Assembly (NCBI RefSeq): GCF_000621145.1
Contig: NZ_JHZB01000001.1
Location: 62,001-126,000, forward strand
Direction of reading: 5' to 3'
Origin: Desulfobulbus elongatus DSM 2908
Lineage (GTDB): Bacteria > Desulfobacterota > Desulfobulbia > Desulfobulbales > Desulfobulbaceae
Length of the DNA stretch: 64,000 bases
The number at the start of each line of letters is the position of its first letter. The stretch's first letter is position 1. The notes below the pieces were generated by a model. That model ran no database searches, was not told where the DNA came from, and saw only the letters and a list, made by a program, of their open reading frames with translations. The position numbers and the translations under genes are program-made. Positions 9,281 through 18,050 of this stretch are shown piece after piece.

Positions 9281-10558
9281 TCAGGCGGCGAGCAGGGTGT
9301 GGCGGATGGCGCCGCCGACCATGGTGAGAACGGCCCTGCCCTGCAGGGTCCAGTCGAGAAAGGGAGTATTGCGGCTCTTGGAGACGATCTGGTCGGCGGT
9401 ATAGACAAACCGGCGTTCCGGGTCGATCAGGGTGATGTCCGCCGCCGCGCCGGGACTCAGGGTGCCGGCGGCAAGCCCGAGGATGGCCGCCGGATTGACT
9501 GCCAGCAGTTCCACCAGCCGCCGTTCGTCGATGACATGATCGCGCACCAGGGCCAGGGTGAGCGGCAGGGCTGTTTCCAGGCCGATGATGCCGTTGGCGG
9601 CCAGATCGAACTCCACCTCCTTTTCCAGGATGGAATGGGGGGCATGGTCGGTGGCGACGGCGTCAAGCGTGCCGTCGGCCAGGGCCTGCCGGATCGCCTC
9701 CCGGTCGGCGGCGGAGCGCAGCGGCGGGTTCATCTTGGTGGCGGTGTCGTAGCCGCTCACCGCCTCGTCAATGAGGGTGAAATAGTGGGGCGCGCTCTCG
9801 GCGGTCACCGGCACGCCCCGGCTCTTGGCCGTGCGGATGAGATCGACGGCCATGGCGGTGCTGACATGGGCGATGTGCACGCGGGCGCCGGTGAGTTCGG
9901 CCAGGGCGATTTCCCGGTAGACCATGATCGCTTCGGCCGCGGCGGGGATGCCTTTAAGGCCGAGACGGGTCGCCACCGGGCCCTCGTGCATCACCCCGGT
10001 GCTGAGGGCGGCCTCTTCGCTGTGGGAAATGATCGGCAGGCCGAAATCCGAGGCATATTCCAGGGCGCGGCGCATCAACTGGCTGTCGCGCACCGGTCGG
10101 CCGTCATCGCTCACCGCCACGATGCCGGCGTCCCGCATCTCGCCGAATTCGGCCAGGTGCGTGCCCTCGCTGCCCAGGCTGATCGCCCCCACCGGATAAA
10201 CCCGGGCCGATGCCGCGGCCGCGCGGGCCACGATCATGGCCGTCACCGTGGCGCTGTCGTTGACCGGTCTGGTGTTGGGCATGCAGGCCACGCCGGTGAA
10301 TCCGCCGGCCGCCGCCGCCCTCGTCCCCGAAAGGATGTCCTCCTTGTACTCCTCGCCCGGCTCGCGCAGATGCACATGCATGTCGGTCAGCCCCGGCACC
10401 ACCCACAGCCCCTGGGCGTCGATCTCCGCCACGCCCGGCGGCACGGGCTGCGCCGGTCCGGCGATGCGGCCGTCAAGCACCAGCAGGTCGGCGGTCCGGT
10501 CGATACCGTTGGCCGGGTCGATGATCCGGCCGCCTCTGATATGCCAGGAAACGTTCAT
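9281..10558 (-). CDS. pyrC: Dihydroorotase (class I, PyrC)
   Basis: A 425-residue metal-dependent amidohydrolase that closes carbamoyl aspartate to dihydroorotate in pyrimidine synthesis. It has the zinc motif DMHVHLREPGEEYKE, the bridging-Lys region replaced in class I by GFTGVACMPNTRPVND, the metal histidines in ISHSEE and IAHVSTA, and the catalytic Asp in VATDHAPHS. The ATG at 10558 starts just before the beta-sandwich strand WHIRGGRIIDPANG. The gene is 47 bases past pyrB, giving a pyrB-pyrC pair as in many bacteria where ATCase binds a class I PyrC. Confidence 0.97.
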   Translation of the reverse strand: MNVSWHIRGGRIIDPANGIDRTADLLVLDGRIAGPAQPVPPGVAEIDAQGLWVVPGLTDMHVHLREPGEEYKEDILSGTRAAAAGGFTGVACMPNTRPVNDSATVTAMIVARAAAASARVYPVGAISLGSEGTHLAEFGEMRDAGIVAVSDDGRPVRDSQLMRRALEYASDFGLPIISHSEEAALSTGVMHEGPVATRLGLKGIPAAAEAIMVYREIALAELTGARVHIAHVSTAMAVDLIRTAKSRGVPVTAESAPHYFTLIDEAVSGYDTATKMNPPLRSAADREAIRQALADGTLDAVATDHAPHSILEKEVEFDLAANGIIGLETALPLTLALVRDHVIDERRLVELLAVNPAAILGLAAGTLSPGAAADITLIDPERRFVYTADQIVSKSRNTPFLDWTLQGRAVLTMVGGAIRHTLLAA

Positions 10559-10605
10559 GGGCGACAGGCCTCGGCAAAGGGGGGGCAGGGGCGATGCGGC
10601 AGCCA

Positions 10606-11538
10606 TCAGGAGTTCCCCATCACCAGATAGAGCAGGGCCATGCGCACCGCCACCCCGTTGGTCACCTGGTCGAGAATGACCGATTGCGGGCCGTCGGCCA
10701 CCTCGGGGGGCAACTCCACGCCCCGGTTGACCGGACCGGGATGCATGACCAGGGCATCGGGCCGGGCCAGAGACAAAATGTGCCGGGAGATGCCGAACTG
10801 GCGGGAATACTCGCGCAGGGAGGGCAGCAGCGGGTCGTTCTGCCGCTCGCGCTGGATGCGCAGGGTCATGACCACGTCGGCGTCGCGCACTGCGTCCTCC
10901 AGGGAGGCGCACAACGTGGCGCCCAACTGGTTAATGCCCTTGGGAATCAAGGTGGCCGGGCCGTAGATATAGACCTCCGAGCCCATGCGGGTGAAGCCGA
11001 TGATGTCGGAGCGGGCCACCCGGCTATGGGCGATGTCGCCGACGATGGCGATTTTGAGTCCGCTCAGTGTCGCCCGATGCTCCTTGACCGTCATCAGGTC
11101 CAGCAGCCCCTGGGACGGGTGTTCGTGGGCGCCGTCGCCGGCGTTGATCACCGCCGCCTGGACGTAGCGGGTCAGGAACAGGGGCGCTCCGGAGCAGGAG
11201 TGGCGGATGATGATGATGTCCGGGTGCATGGCCGAAATGTTGCGGGCGGTGTCGGCCAGGGTCTCGCCCTTGGTGGTGCTGCTGGTGGAGGGGCTGATGT
11301 TGAAGGTATCGGCGCTCATCCGCTTGGCCGCCACCTCGAAGGAGAGACGGGTGCGGGTGGACGGTTCAAAGAAGAGGTTGATGATGGTGTGGCCCCGCAG
11401 GGTCGGCACCTTCTTGATCGACCGGGTCGAAATCTCCTTGAACGAGTCGGCGGTGGCGAGGATGTGAACGATATCCTCGCGGGACAGCTGTTCCATGCCC
11501 AGGATGTGGCGGTGCGCAAAGGTGGTGCCCGTTGCCAT
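10606..11538 (-). CDS. pyrB: Aspartate carbamoyltransferase catalytic subunit
   Basis: A 310-residue transferase that joins carbamoyl phosphate and aspartate, the first committed step of pyrimidine synthesis. Motifs are [12 protein letters not shown] (carbamoyl phosphate), [28 protein letters not shown] and [12 protein letters not shown]. The start at 11538 is preferred because a GGAGG site lies just upstream and the length then equals the usual 310; a start at 11583 would add 15 residues with no ribosome site. No pyrI regulatory gene is present, which suggests the PyrB-PyrC complex type. Confidence 0.97.
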   Translation of the reverse strand: MATGTTFAHRHILGMEQLSREDIVHILATADSFKEISTRSIKKVPTLRGHTIINLFFEPSTRTRLSFEVAAKRMSADTFNISPSTSSTTKGETLADTARNISAMHPDIIIIRHSCSGAPLFLTRYVQAAVINAGDGAHEHPSQGLLDLMTVKEHRATLSGLKIAIVGDIAHSRVARSDIIGFTRMGSEVYIYGPATLIPKGINQLGATLCASLEDAVRDADVVMTLRIQRERQNDPLLPSLREYSRQFGISRHILSLARPDALVMHPGPVNRGVELPPEVADGPQSVILDQVTNGVAVRMALLYLVMGNS

Positions 11539-11552
11539 ACTGCCTCCAAAGG

Positions 11553-12203
11553 TCAGTGAACGGTATCGCCAATCCGGCTCCAACGGATCGACCGAAGCCG
11601 CTCCAATGAGAACAGGGGGGCCTGCACGTCCCAGGACCAGTAAATGACCCAGGCCTTGCCCCGAATCGCCTTGAGGTCGACAAAACCCCAGAAACGGCCG
11701 TCAAAGGAATTATCGCGGTTGTCGCCCATGGTGAAGATCTTGTCCGCCGGCACGGTCACCGGACCGAAATTGTCGCGCGGATCGAGCGCAGCCGGATGGA
11801 TGGTCGGATCGCTGAAGACCCCGTGACGATCGTCGAAGGGCTTGCCGTTGATGAAAACCTGTTTGTCCCGGATCTCGACGATGTCGCCGGCCACCGCGAT
11901 CACCCGTTTGATGTAGTCGAGTTCCGGGTTCTTCGGGAACTCGAACACCACGATATCGTTGGGTTTCGGTTGAGCGATCGGCACCAGGGTGGCGCCGGTG
12001 AAGGGCACCTTGATGCCGTAGATGAACTTGTTCACCAGGAGATGGTCGCCGATCTGCAGGGTGGGCAGCATCGAACCGGAGGGGATCTTGAATGCCTGGA
12101 TGATGAAGGTGCGGATGAACAGCGCCAGGAGAACGGCGATCAGGATCGCCTCAATGTTTTCCCGAATGGCGGACTTGTGGGGCTGCTGGGGAGTATCTGT
12201 CAC
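11553..12203 (-). CDS. lepB: Signal peptidase I
   Basis: A 216-residue inner-membrane serine protease that removes signal peptides of exported proteins. One membrane anchor ([20 protein letters not shown]) is followed by the catalytic Ser44 in [10 protein letters not shown] and Lys99 in [12 protein letters not shown]; the family box [16 protein letters not shown] is near the C terminus. The single N-terminal anchor is the short form. It lies 14 bases before pyrB on the same strand. Confidence 0.97.
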   Translation of the reverse strand: MTDTPQQPHKSAIRENIEAILIAVLLALFIRTFIIQAFKIPSGSMLPTLQIGDHLLVNKFIYGIKVPFTGATLVPIAQPKPNDIVVFEFPKNPELDYIKRVIAVAGDIVEIRDKQVFINGKPFDDRHGVFSDPTIHPAALDPRDNFGPVTVPADKIFTMGDNRDNSFDGRFWGFVDLKAIRGKAWVIYWSWDVQAPLFSLERLRSIRWSRIGDTVH

Positions 12204-12232
12204 GGACGTGCCTGTAAGTAGAGGGCAAGGTT

Positions 12233-12289
12233 AAAAAAATTGAGCCAAGGCTACCCGATGGCACGGCAAAATTCAAGCAGCTTTTGCCG
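12233..12289 (-). terminator. Possible weak terminator between pgsA and lepB
   Basis: On the minus strand, two small hairpins precede a run of seven T (12233-12239). The outer one has eight-base arms CGGCAAAA/TTTTGCCG at 12264-12271 and 12282-12289; the inner one is only AGCC-TT-GGCT at 12243-12252. The proximal stem is weak, so read-through into lepB is likely. The rest of the 226-base gap between pgsA and lepB shows no gene. Confidence 0.35.
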
Positions 12290-12429
12290 GGAACAGACCG
12301 CAACGGCCGGGTTTGCGCTACGGGCAGGGGGTGTTTTCCGCTGCTGTCTGGCGAGAAGGATCGCGTCGGGTCCGCCGATGGGCGAGGCACAGCGGGGTGA
12401 AGGTACCGCGTCGCCTGTCCCGCACATGT

Positions 12430-13005
12430 TCAGGAACGCTCGTCTTCGAGAAAAATCCTGCGGAGCTTGTAGAAATAGTCGATGCCCGACCAGACTGTGA
12501 GCACCAGGGCCACATAGACGATGGCCAGGCCGATCTGGTGCAGGAAGGGGATCGGCAAGACGCCGGTGGGGAAAATCAGGGTACCCAGGCCGATGTACTG
12601 GATGGTGGACTTCCATTTCCCCATGTTGCTGGCGTCGACGACGATGCCCGAGGAAGAGGCGACCCCCCGCAACCCGGTCACCACGAGTTCCCGGCAGAGA
12701 ATGATGAGGGCCACCCAGGCGGGCATCCTGTCGATGGGAATCAGCATGATCAGGGCCGTGGCCACCAGCACCTTGTCGGCCAGGGGATCCATCAGCTTGC
12801 CCAATACGGTTATTTCCTTGTATTTACGCGCAAAGTAACCATCGACCCAGTCGGAGCCGGCGGCAATGGAAAAAACGAGCCAGGCAATCAGGGCGATCCG
12901 CTCGGTTTGTTCCTGGAGCAAAAGCAACATCAGGCAGCCGGAAAGGATGAACCGGCTGCCTGTGATGAGGTTGGGCAGATTGAGAATTTTTACACGGCGG
13001 TTCAA
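12430..13005 (-). CDS. pgsA: CDP-diacylglycerol-glycerol-3-phosphate 3-phosphatidyltransferase
   Basis: A 191-residue integral membrane enzyme that makes phosphatidylglycerol phosphate. The CDP-alcohol phosphotransferase signature D-x2-D-G-x2-A-R-x8-G-x3-D-x3-D is complete in two parts: SDWVDGYFARKY and LGKLMDPLADK. About five hydrophobic segments are seen. The start overlaps the lytic transglycosylase stop by four bases. A perfect ten-base inverted repeat lies inside the coding region at 12932-12961. Confidence 0.96.
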   Translation of the reverse strand: MNRRVKILNLPNLITGSRFILSGCLMLLLLQEQTERIALIAWLVFSIAAGSDWVDGYFARKYKEITVLGKLMDPLADKVLVATALIMLIPIDRMPAWVALIILCRELVVTGLRGVASSSGIVVDASNMGKWKSTIQYIGLGTLIFPTGVLPIPFLHQIGLAIVYVALVLTVWSGIDYFYKLRRIFLEDERS

Positions 13006-13724
13006 TTGACGGTTACCAGTTGCCTGACTTTGATATTCGAGGAGAGCGCTGGCCTGCTGCTGCGATAGGAACGATAGGTCTCCATGACCTTGGTCACATA
13101 ATTCTGCGTTTCCGGGATATTGGGAACAACTCCGTAAGGGGCGACGTTGCCGGGTCCGGCATTGTACGCCGCCAGGCTCAATTCCACGTCTCCGTTGAAA
13201 TTATCAAGAAGATAGCGGAGATACCTGGTGCCGCCGTTGATATTCTGGAGAGGATCGAACGGATTGTTGACCGCTAGGTCCCTGGCCGTTCCCGGCATCA
13301 GCTGCATCAGACCCTGGGCGCCTTTGGGGGAAATCGCACTGGGATCGAAATTGGATTCGGCCTTGATGACCGCCTTGATCAGCAACGGGTCGACCTGATG
13401 GTTGGCGGCCGCCAGCTTGATGTAGCGGTCCAGGGTCTGGGGTGCGGTCCGGAACCTGTAGTACCTGTTATAACCGCCGACTCCCTCCATGCCCATGCGG
13501 GACAGGCCGCTGCTCGAGCGCCGGGCAATGGTCCTGATGAGGCGGTCTTCCGGAGAATCAAGCCGGCGGGGCGCCCGATCGCTCAACTTGTAGCGTCCGT
13601 CACCGGGAACATTGGTGTAATGGCAGATTCCCCGGGCATCGACATAGGCGTACATGGCCGCGCCGGCCGCACCGGGCAGCGACAGCATCACAAGAAGAAG
13701 TCCTGGCAGGAGGCGGGCAATCAT
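13002..13724 (-). CDS. Periplasmic lytic transglycosylase with DUF4124 domain
   Basis: A 240-residue exported murein lyase. A signal peptide (IARLLPGLLLVMLSLPGAAGA) is followed by a DUF4124-like stretch (AMYAYVDARGICHYTNVPGD) and, from about residue 95, a Slt-type domain: IKAVIKAESNFDPSAISPKG with the catalytic Glu, GAQGLMQLMPGTARDL, and LSLAAYNAGPGNV. It cuts peptidoglycan between MurNAc and GlcNAc to form anhydro ends. The ATG at 13724 is preferred over an upstream start at 13766 since it directly precedes the signal peptide and follows an AGGA site. Confidence 0.93.
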   Translation of the reverse strand: MIARLLPGLLLVMLSLPGAAGAAMYAYVDARGICHYTNVPGDGRYKLSDRAPRRLDSPEDRLIRTIARRSSSGLSRMGMEGVGGYNRYYRFRTAPQTLDRYIKLAAANHQVDPLLIKAVIKAESNFDPSAISPKGAQGLMQLMPGTARDLAVNNPFDPLQNINGGTRYLRYLLDNFNGDVELSLAAYNAGPGNVAPYGVVPNIPETQNYVTKVMETYRSYRSSRPALSSNIKVRQLVTVN

Positions 13725-13737
13725 AGAGATCCTGTCG

Positions 13738-14382
13738 CTATTTTTGACGTTTTTCCCAGTCGGCAAGGAATTGCCGCATGCCGGTGTCGGTCAGCGGATG
13801 CTTGGCGAGCTGGGCGATCACCTTGTACGGGATGGTGGCGATGTCGGCGCCGAGCAGCGCCGCCTCGACCACATGCATCGGATGACGGACCGAGGCCACG
13901 ATCACCTCGGTGGCAAAGCCGTAATTCCGCAGTATTGTCATTATATCGGCAATCAGGTCGAGTCCGTTTACCGAAATGTCGTCGAGGCGGCCGACAAAGG
14001 GGCTGACATAAGTTGCGCCGGCCTTGGCCGCCAACAGAACCTGGGCAGCGGAGAAGATCAGGGTCACATTGGTTTTGATGCCTTCGGCGGTCAACCGCTT
14101 CACCGCCTTCAGCCCCTCTTCGATCATCGGAATCTTGATGACGATGTTATCGGCGATTTTGACCAGCTCCCGGGCTTCGGCCACCATGCCGTCCGCATCG
14201 AGGCTGACCACCTCGGCGCTGACCGGTCCCTCGACCAGGGAACAGATCTCCTTCAGGATCTCGACAAAGGGACGGGGCTCCTTGGCGACCAGCGAGGGGT
14301 TGGTGGTCACGCCGTCGACCATGCCGAGCGCCAGCCCTTTTTTGATTTCTTCTATATTGGCGGTATCGATAAAAAATTTCAT
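13738..14382 (-). CDS. Transaldolase, fructose-6-phosphate aldolase type
   Basis: A 214-residue small transaldolase (TalC/FsaA family) with [44 protein letters not shown] (Schiff-base Lys region), [11 protein letters not shown] and [14 protein letters not shown]. It is a cytoplasmic TIM barrel moving a dihydroxyacetone unit in the non-oxidative pentose phosphate pathway; short members act as transaldolases or fructose-6-phosphate aldolases and the two are hard to separate by sequence. The start at 14382 has a GGAGAAG site and overlaps the preceding gene by four bases. Confidence 0.95.
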   Translation of the reverse strand: MKFFIDTANIEEIKKGLALGMVDGVTTNPSLVAKEPRPFVEILKEICSLVEGPVSAEVVSLDADGMVAEARELVKIADNIVIKIPMIEEGLKAVKRLTAEGIKTNVTLIFSAAQVLLAAKAGATYVSPFVGRLDDISVNGLDLIADIMTILRNYGFATEVIVASVRHPMHVVEAALLGADIATIPYKVIAQLAKHPLTDTGMRQFLADWEKRQK

Positions 14383-14657
14383 GCTTCTCCTTCGTGTTCC
14401 GGCTTGCCGGCAAATTGATCGCAGCACTGCTCGCTGCAAAAATAATAGGTCTTTTCCCCCCTGCGCAGACGCAGGGCCTGATGTTTCGGAATCAGGACAT
14501 GGCAGACCGGATCCTCGACCAGCACATCCTGCGGCATGGCATCGTCGTCCGGGACAGCTTCGGGCTCGGGCCGTTTTTTCCGCCACCACCGTCCGCGAAG
14601 CACACGCCAAGCGACATAGAGCAGCAGGGCCAGAATCAGCAGGCGCAACGGGATCAT
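14379..14657 (-). CDS. Small membrane-anchored YHS/TRASH-like metal-binding protein
   Basis: A 92-residue protein with one N-terminal membrane helix ([19 protein letters not shown]), a basic and then acidic linker, and a YHS-like domain from about residue 48: [20 protein letters not shown] and [13 protein letters not shown]. Three or four cysteines are arranged like the metal-binding YHS/TRASH fold. It resembles small PP0621-type hypothetical proteins. The function is unknown; metal binding at the membrane is inferred. It lies between folK and the transaldolase with a four-base overlap. Confidence 0.85.
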   Translation of the reverse strand: MIPLRLLILALLLYVAWRVLRGRWWRKKRPEPEAVPDDDAMPQDVLVEDPVCHVLIPKHQALRLRRGEKTYYFCSEQCCDQFAGKPEHEGEA

Positions 14658-14730
14658 GCGGACCGGCGCGGCTTGAGGGCGCGCGAGTTGTTTTCCCTGT
14701 TCAGCATGAGGTCATTATAGCCAGGGCAGA

Positions 14731-15345
14731 TCAAAAGTCTAACTGATTTGTCCCGGCGGTTTTCTTTTTGCCGCGGCCTGCCGGAGCGCACGCTGCCAGT
14801 CGTTCCGGCCAGGAAATCCGTTCGACCGATTGACCGTGATCGGTTTGTTGCAACTCGGCCAGCAGGGCGCCGATCGTCCTGCCGAGACCGGGATGGCGGC
14901 GGTCAGCGGCTATTTCCGCCAGCGGGGCGAGCACAAACAGCCGCCGGGCCAAGCGCGGGTGGGGAATGATCAGGTCTTCGGTCGTGAGCACCAGATCGTC
15001 GTACAGCAGTAGATCGAGATCGAGGGTGCGGTCCCGGTAGCCGCCGGTGCCGGCGCCGCGATCCCGGCCATGGCGGGTTTCCAGCGTCTGCAGGAGGCGC
15101 AGGAGGGCGTCCGGCGCCAACGGCGTTCGCACCAGCGCCGCCGCATTGACGAACCAGTTGTCGCTTGCCATGTCGAGCGGCTGGCTGCGATAGGGAGCGG
15201 ACAGCGCCAAGGGCGTCAGCGCAGGGCACTCTCGCAACTCCCGCCAGACCGTTGCCAGGAGGGCAAGCGACGGCCCCAGGTTGGACCCCAGGCCAATGGC
15301 GACCTCATGACCGGCTCCGGCGGCCTTGGCGGCGCTGGGGTTCAC
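14731..15345 (-). CDS. folK: 6-hydroxymethyl-7,8-dihydropterin pyrophosphokinase
   Basis: A 204-residue HPPK that transfers pyrophosphate to hydroxymethyl-dihydropterin in folate synthesis. Signature motifs are AIGLGSNLGPSLALL, FVNAAALVRT, the catalytic RDRTLDLDLLLYDD and IPHPRLARRLFVLAPL. The body ends near residue 160 as in E. coli; a basic tail of about 40 residues follows (ending in GRGKKKTAGTNQ). The start is GTG at 15345, 32 bases past dapB. It is an unrelated biosynthetic gene carried within the dap/arg run. Confidence 0.95.
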   Translation of the reverse strand: MNPSAAKAAGAGHEVAIGLGSNLGPSLALLATVWRELRECPALTPLALSAPYRSQPLDMASDNWFVNAAALVRTPLAPDALLRLLQTLETRHGRDRGAGTGGYRDRTLDLDLLLYDDLVLTTEDLIIPHPRLARRLFVLAPLAEIAADRRHPGLGRTIGALLAELQQTDHGQSVERISWPERLAACAPAGRGKKKTAGTNQLDF

Positions 15346-15377
15346 GTCATCCGGCGGTATGGGGGACGGGCGTCATC

Positions 15378-16190
15378 CTAGAAGGCGTTCAGGTCCAGCA
15401 CATCGAACATGGTGTGGAGCCCGTTCGGCTTGCCGGTCACCCAGGCGGCGGCCAGGGCCGCGCCCCGGGCGAAATTGTCCCGGTTGGTCGCCCGGTGGGT
15501 GATCTCCAGCCGCTCGCCCGCCCCGGCGAAGTAGACGGTATGCTCGCCGACGATATCGCCGCCCCGGATGGTCTGGATGCCGATTTCCCGGTCGGTCCGC
15601 TCGCCGATGATGCCGTTGCGCTCCATGACGCCGACCTCCGCCAGATCGCGGCCGAGGGCGGCGGCGGCCAGCTGCCCGAGCTTGAGGGCCGTGCCCGAGG
15701 GGGCGTCTTTCTTCATGCGGTGATGCGCTTCGACGATCTCGACGTCATAGGCGTCGCCCAGAACAGCCGCCGCCTTTTCCACCAGCTTGAAGAGGACATT
15801 GACCCCCACGGCCATGTTCGGCGACTGGACGCAGGGGAAATGCGCCTCGGCCAGTGCCTGCAAAGTCGCCAGTTCTTCGGCGTTCAGCCCCGTGGTACCG
15901 ACGACCATGGCTGTGCCATGGGCGGCCGCCTGCCTGGCGAAGTCGATGGTCGCCTCGTGGAAGGTGAAGTCGATGAGCACATCGGCCCGGTCGATCACCG
16001 AGGCCAGGCCTTCGGTGACCACCACCCCGGTTTCACCCAATCCGCTGATCGCGCCCGCATCCTTGCCGATGGCCGGGCTGCCCGGCCGCTCGAAGGCGCC
16101 GCTCAATTGCAATCCCGGATGGGCCTGCACCATGTGGATGATCCGCTGTCCCATGCGGCCGGATGCGCCGGCAACGATCACTCTGGTCAT
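15378..16190 (-). CDS. dapB: 4-hydroxy-tetrahydrodipicolinate reductase
   Basis: A 270-residue NAD(P)H reductase of the lysine/diaminopimelate pathway. The Rossmann motif VIVAGASGRMGQRI opens the protein; VGTTGLNAEEL, SPNMAVGVNVLF and the catalytic VEAHHRMKKDAPSGTAL (His-His and Lys) are intact. The length is normal. The ATG at 16190 has an AGGAAG site. It is 19 bases from dapA, and the three dap genes run dapF-dapA-dapB. Confidence 0.98.
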   Translation of the reverse strand: MTRVIVAGASGRMGQRIIHMVQAHPGLQLSGAFERPGSPAIGKDAGAISGLGETGVVVTEGLASVIDRADVLIDFTFHEATIDFARQAAAHGTAMVVGTTGLNAEELATLQALAEAHFPCVQSPNMAVGVNVLFKLVEKAAAVLGDAYDVEIVEAHHRMKKDAPSGTALKLGQLAAAALGRDLAEVGVMERNGIIGERTDREIGIQTIRGGDIVGEHTVYFAGAGERLEITHRATNRDNFARGAALAAAWVTGKPNGLHTMFDVLDLNAF

Positions 16191-16209
16191 GCTTCCTCCA
16201 CGATACCGC

Positions 16210-17091
16210 TTACAGCAAGCCCAGGGCCGCCATGTCCTTCCGCAACCGCTCCAGACTGGCCGCATCCATCCGGGTCATGGGCAGACGGACCTCATCCGAT
16301 CCGATCCGCCCCATGAGGGCCAGGCCCTTCTTGGCCGGAGCCGGGCTCGGGTAGCAGAACATGGCTCCCATCAGGGAGAACAGTTCGTAGTGGAGCGCCT
16401 TGGCCCTGGCCACATCGTTTGCGAGGGCCGCTTCGATCATGGCGGCGGTCTTGCCCGGCTCCAGGTTGGACACCACCGAGATCACGCCCCGGCCGCCGAT
16501 CATCGCCGTCGGCATGGCGGTGAAATCGTCGCCGGACAGGACGATGAATTCCTTCGGACACAGCTGTATGATTTCGCTGATCTGGCTGAGGTTGCCGCTG
16601 GCCTCCTTGATGCCGATCACATTGGGCAGGACGGCCAGCCGGGCCACGGTGGCGGGTAGCATGTTGGTGACCGTGCGGCCCGGCACGTTGTAGAGGATCG
16701 TCGGGATGTTGACGGCCGCCAGGATGGTCTTGAAATGCTGGAACAGGCCCTCCTGGCTCGGCTTGTTGTAGTAGGGAACGACCGACAGCACCGCGTCGGC
16801 GCCGCTGGCCTTGGCCGACTCGGTCAGCTCGATGGCTTCCAGGGTGCTGTTGGCGCCCGTGCCGGCAATGACCGGTACCCGGCCGTTGACGGTTTTGACG
16901 GTCAACTCGATCACCCGCTTGTGCTCGGCAAAGCTCAGGGTGGCGGACTCGCCGGTGGTGCCGCAGGGCACGATCCCGTGAATGCCAGCGGCGATCTGGA
17001 ATTCGATCAGATCGATCAGGCCCTGTTCGTCGATCGCCCCGTCGCGCATGGGTGTGACCAATGCGGTGATGGCGCCCTCAAATCGTTTCAT
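16210..17091 (-). CDS. dapA: 4-hydroxy-tetrahydrodipicolinate synthase
   Basis: A 293-residue TIM-barrel aldolase that condenses pyruvate with aspartate semialdehyde. It has GAITALVTPMRDGAID, VPCGTTGESATLSF, VVPYYNKPSQEGLFQHF (catalytic Tyr), LYNVPGRTVTNM (Arg region) and VIGIKEASGNLSQI (Schiff-base Lys). The length is typical. An AAAGGAGG site precedes the ATG at 17091, and a longer upstream frame is rejected for this reason. Confidence 0.98.
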   Translation of the reverse strand: MKRFEGAITALVTPMRDGAIDEQGLIDLIEFQIAAGIHGIVPCGTTGESATLSFAEHKRVIELTVKTVNGRVPVIAGTGANSTLEAIELTESAKASGADAVLSVVPYYNKPSQEGLFQHFKTILAAVNIPTILYNVPGRTVTNMLPATVARLAVLPNVIGIKEASGNLSQISEIIQLCPKEFIVLSGDDFTAMPTAMIGGRGVISVVSNLEPGKTAAMIEAALANDVARAKALHYELFSLMGAMFCYPSPAPAKKGLALMGRIGSDEVRLPMTRMDAASLERLRKDMAALGLL

Positions 17092-17187
17092 CGTGTCCTC
17101 CTTTCGTAACTGGGTCCCGGCGCGCATCCGGACAGGCCGCGCGGTGCCCGGAGACGCCCCTTGCAGTCACCCGGCCCTGGCCGTCGC

Positions 17188-18024
17188 TCACGCAAGCGCC
17201 TCGGCGGTGAGTTCGCCCTTGTAGATGAGATGGGCCGGCCCTCTGAGCAGCACCTGATCCATGCCTTCCCCCTGCTTTCCGGGGAAATGGACCGTCAGGG
17301 CGACGCCTCCCGAGGTGATCATCGCCACCGGCGAATCGGCACGGCCCTTGGCGGCGGCAATCAGGGCCCCCGCGACCACGCCGGTGCCGCAGGCCATGGT
17401 TTCGTCCTCGACGCCGCGCTCGTAGGTCCGGATGCGGAAGCCGTCCGCGGCGCGGCCGACGAAATTGACGTTGGTGCCCGCCGGCGCAAAGGCGGGATGG
17501 TGCCTGACCTGCCGGCCCAGGCCGACCACGTCGACCGTGTCGATGTCGTCGACAAAAATGACCGCATGGGGCACGCCGGTGTCCACGCTGTGCACCATGC
17601 ACATCTGCCCCGCCACCTCCAACTGCCGGTCGAAGCGGAACGAATGGGGCGGCGTCATGCGGATGGTCGCCTGGGTGTCGGCCACGGTGGCGTCGACCAG
17701 GCCGGCCAGGGTCTCAAACCGCATCCTCGCCGCCGCGATCCCCTGCATGTAGGCAAAGCGGGCCACGCACCGCGCCCCGTTGCCGCACATCTCGGCCTCG
17801 GAACCGTCGGCGTTGAAAAAACGCCACTTGAAATCCACCCGCTCCGAGCGCTCGATCAGAAACAATCCGTCCGCGCCCACCGAAAACTTCCGCCGGCAGA
17901 CCAGGCGGGCGAACTCGGCCATCCGCTCCTGGGGAATCAGGGGCTTGCGATGGTCGATGATGATGAAATCGTTACCGGCCCCGCTCATCTTCCAGAAAGC
18001 AATCGGCAAAGGGATATTGTTCAT
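17188..18024 (-). CDS. dapF: Diaminopimelate epimerase
   Basis: A 278-residue epimerase that turns LL- into meso-diaminopimelate without cofactor. The two catalytic cysteines lie in EMCGNGARCVARF and ETMACGTGVVAGAL; WKMSGAGNDFIIIDHR and DGSEAEMCGN are also standard. It starts the dapF-dapA-dapB block, 26 bases past the lipoprotein gene. In many relatives lysA precedes dapF; here that place is held by a lipoprotein gene. Confidence 0.98.
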   Translation of the reverse strand: MNNIPLPIAFWKMSGAGNDFIIIDHRKPLIPQERMAEFARLVCRRKFSVGADGLFLIERSERVDFKWRFFNADGSEAEMCGNGARCVARFAYMQGIAAARMRFETLAGLVDATVADTQATIRMTPPHSFRFDRQLEVAGQMCMVHSVDTGVPHAVIFVDDIDTVDVVGLGRQVRHHPAFAPAGTNVNFVGRAADGFRIRTYERGVEDETMACGTGVVAGALIAAAKGRADSPVAMITSGGVALTVHFPGKQGEGMDQVLLRGPAHLIYKGELTAEALA

Positions 18025-18050
18025 CGCGCAGACATCTCCCGTGGACAGGC

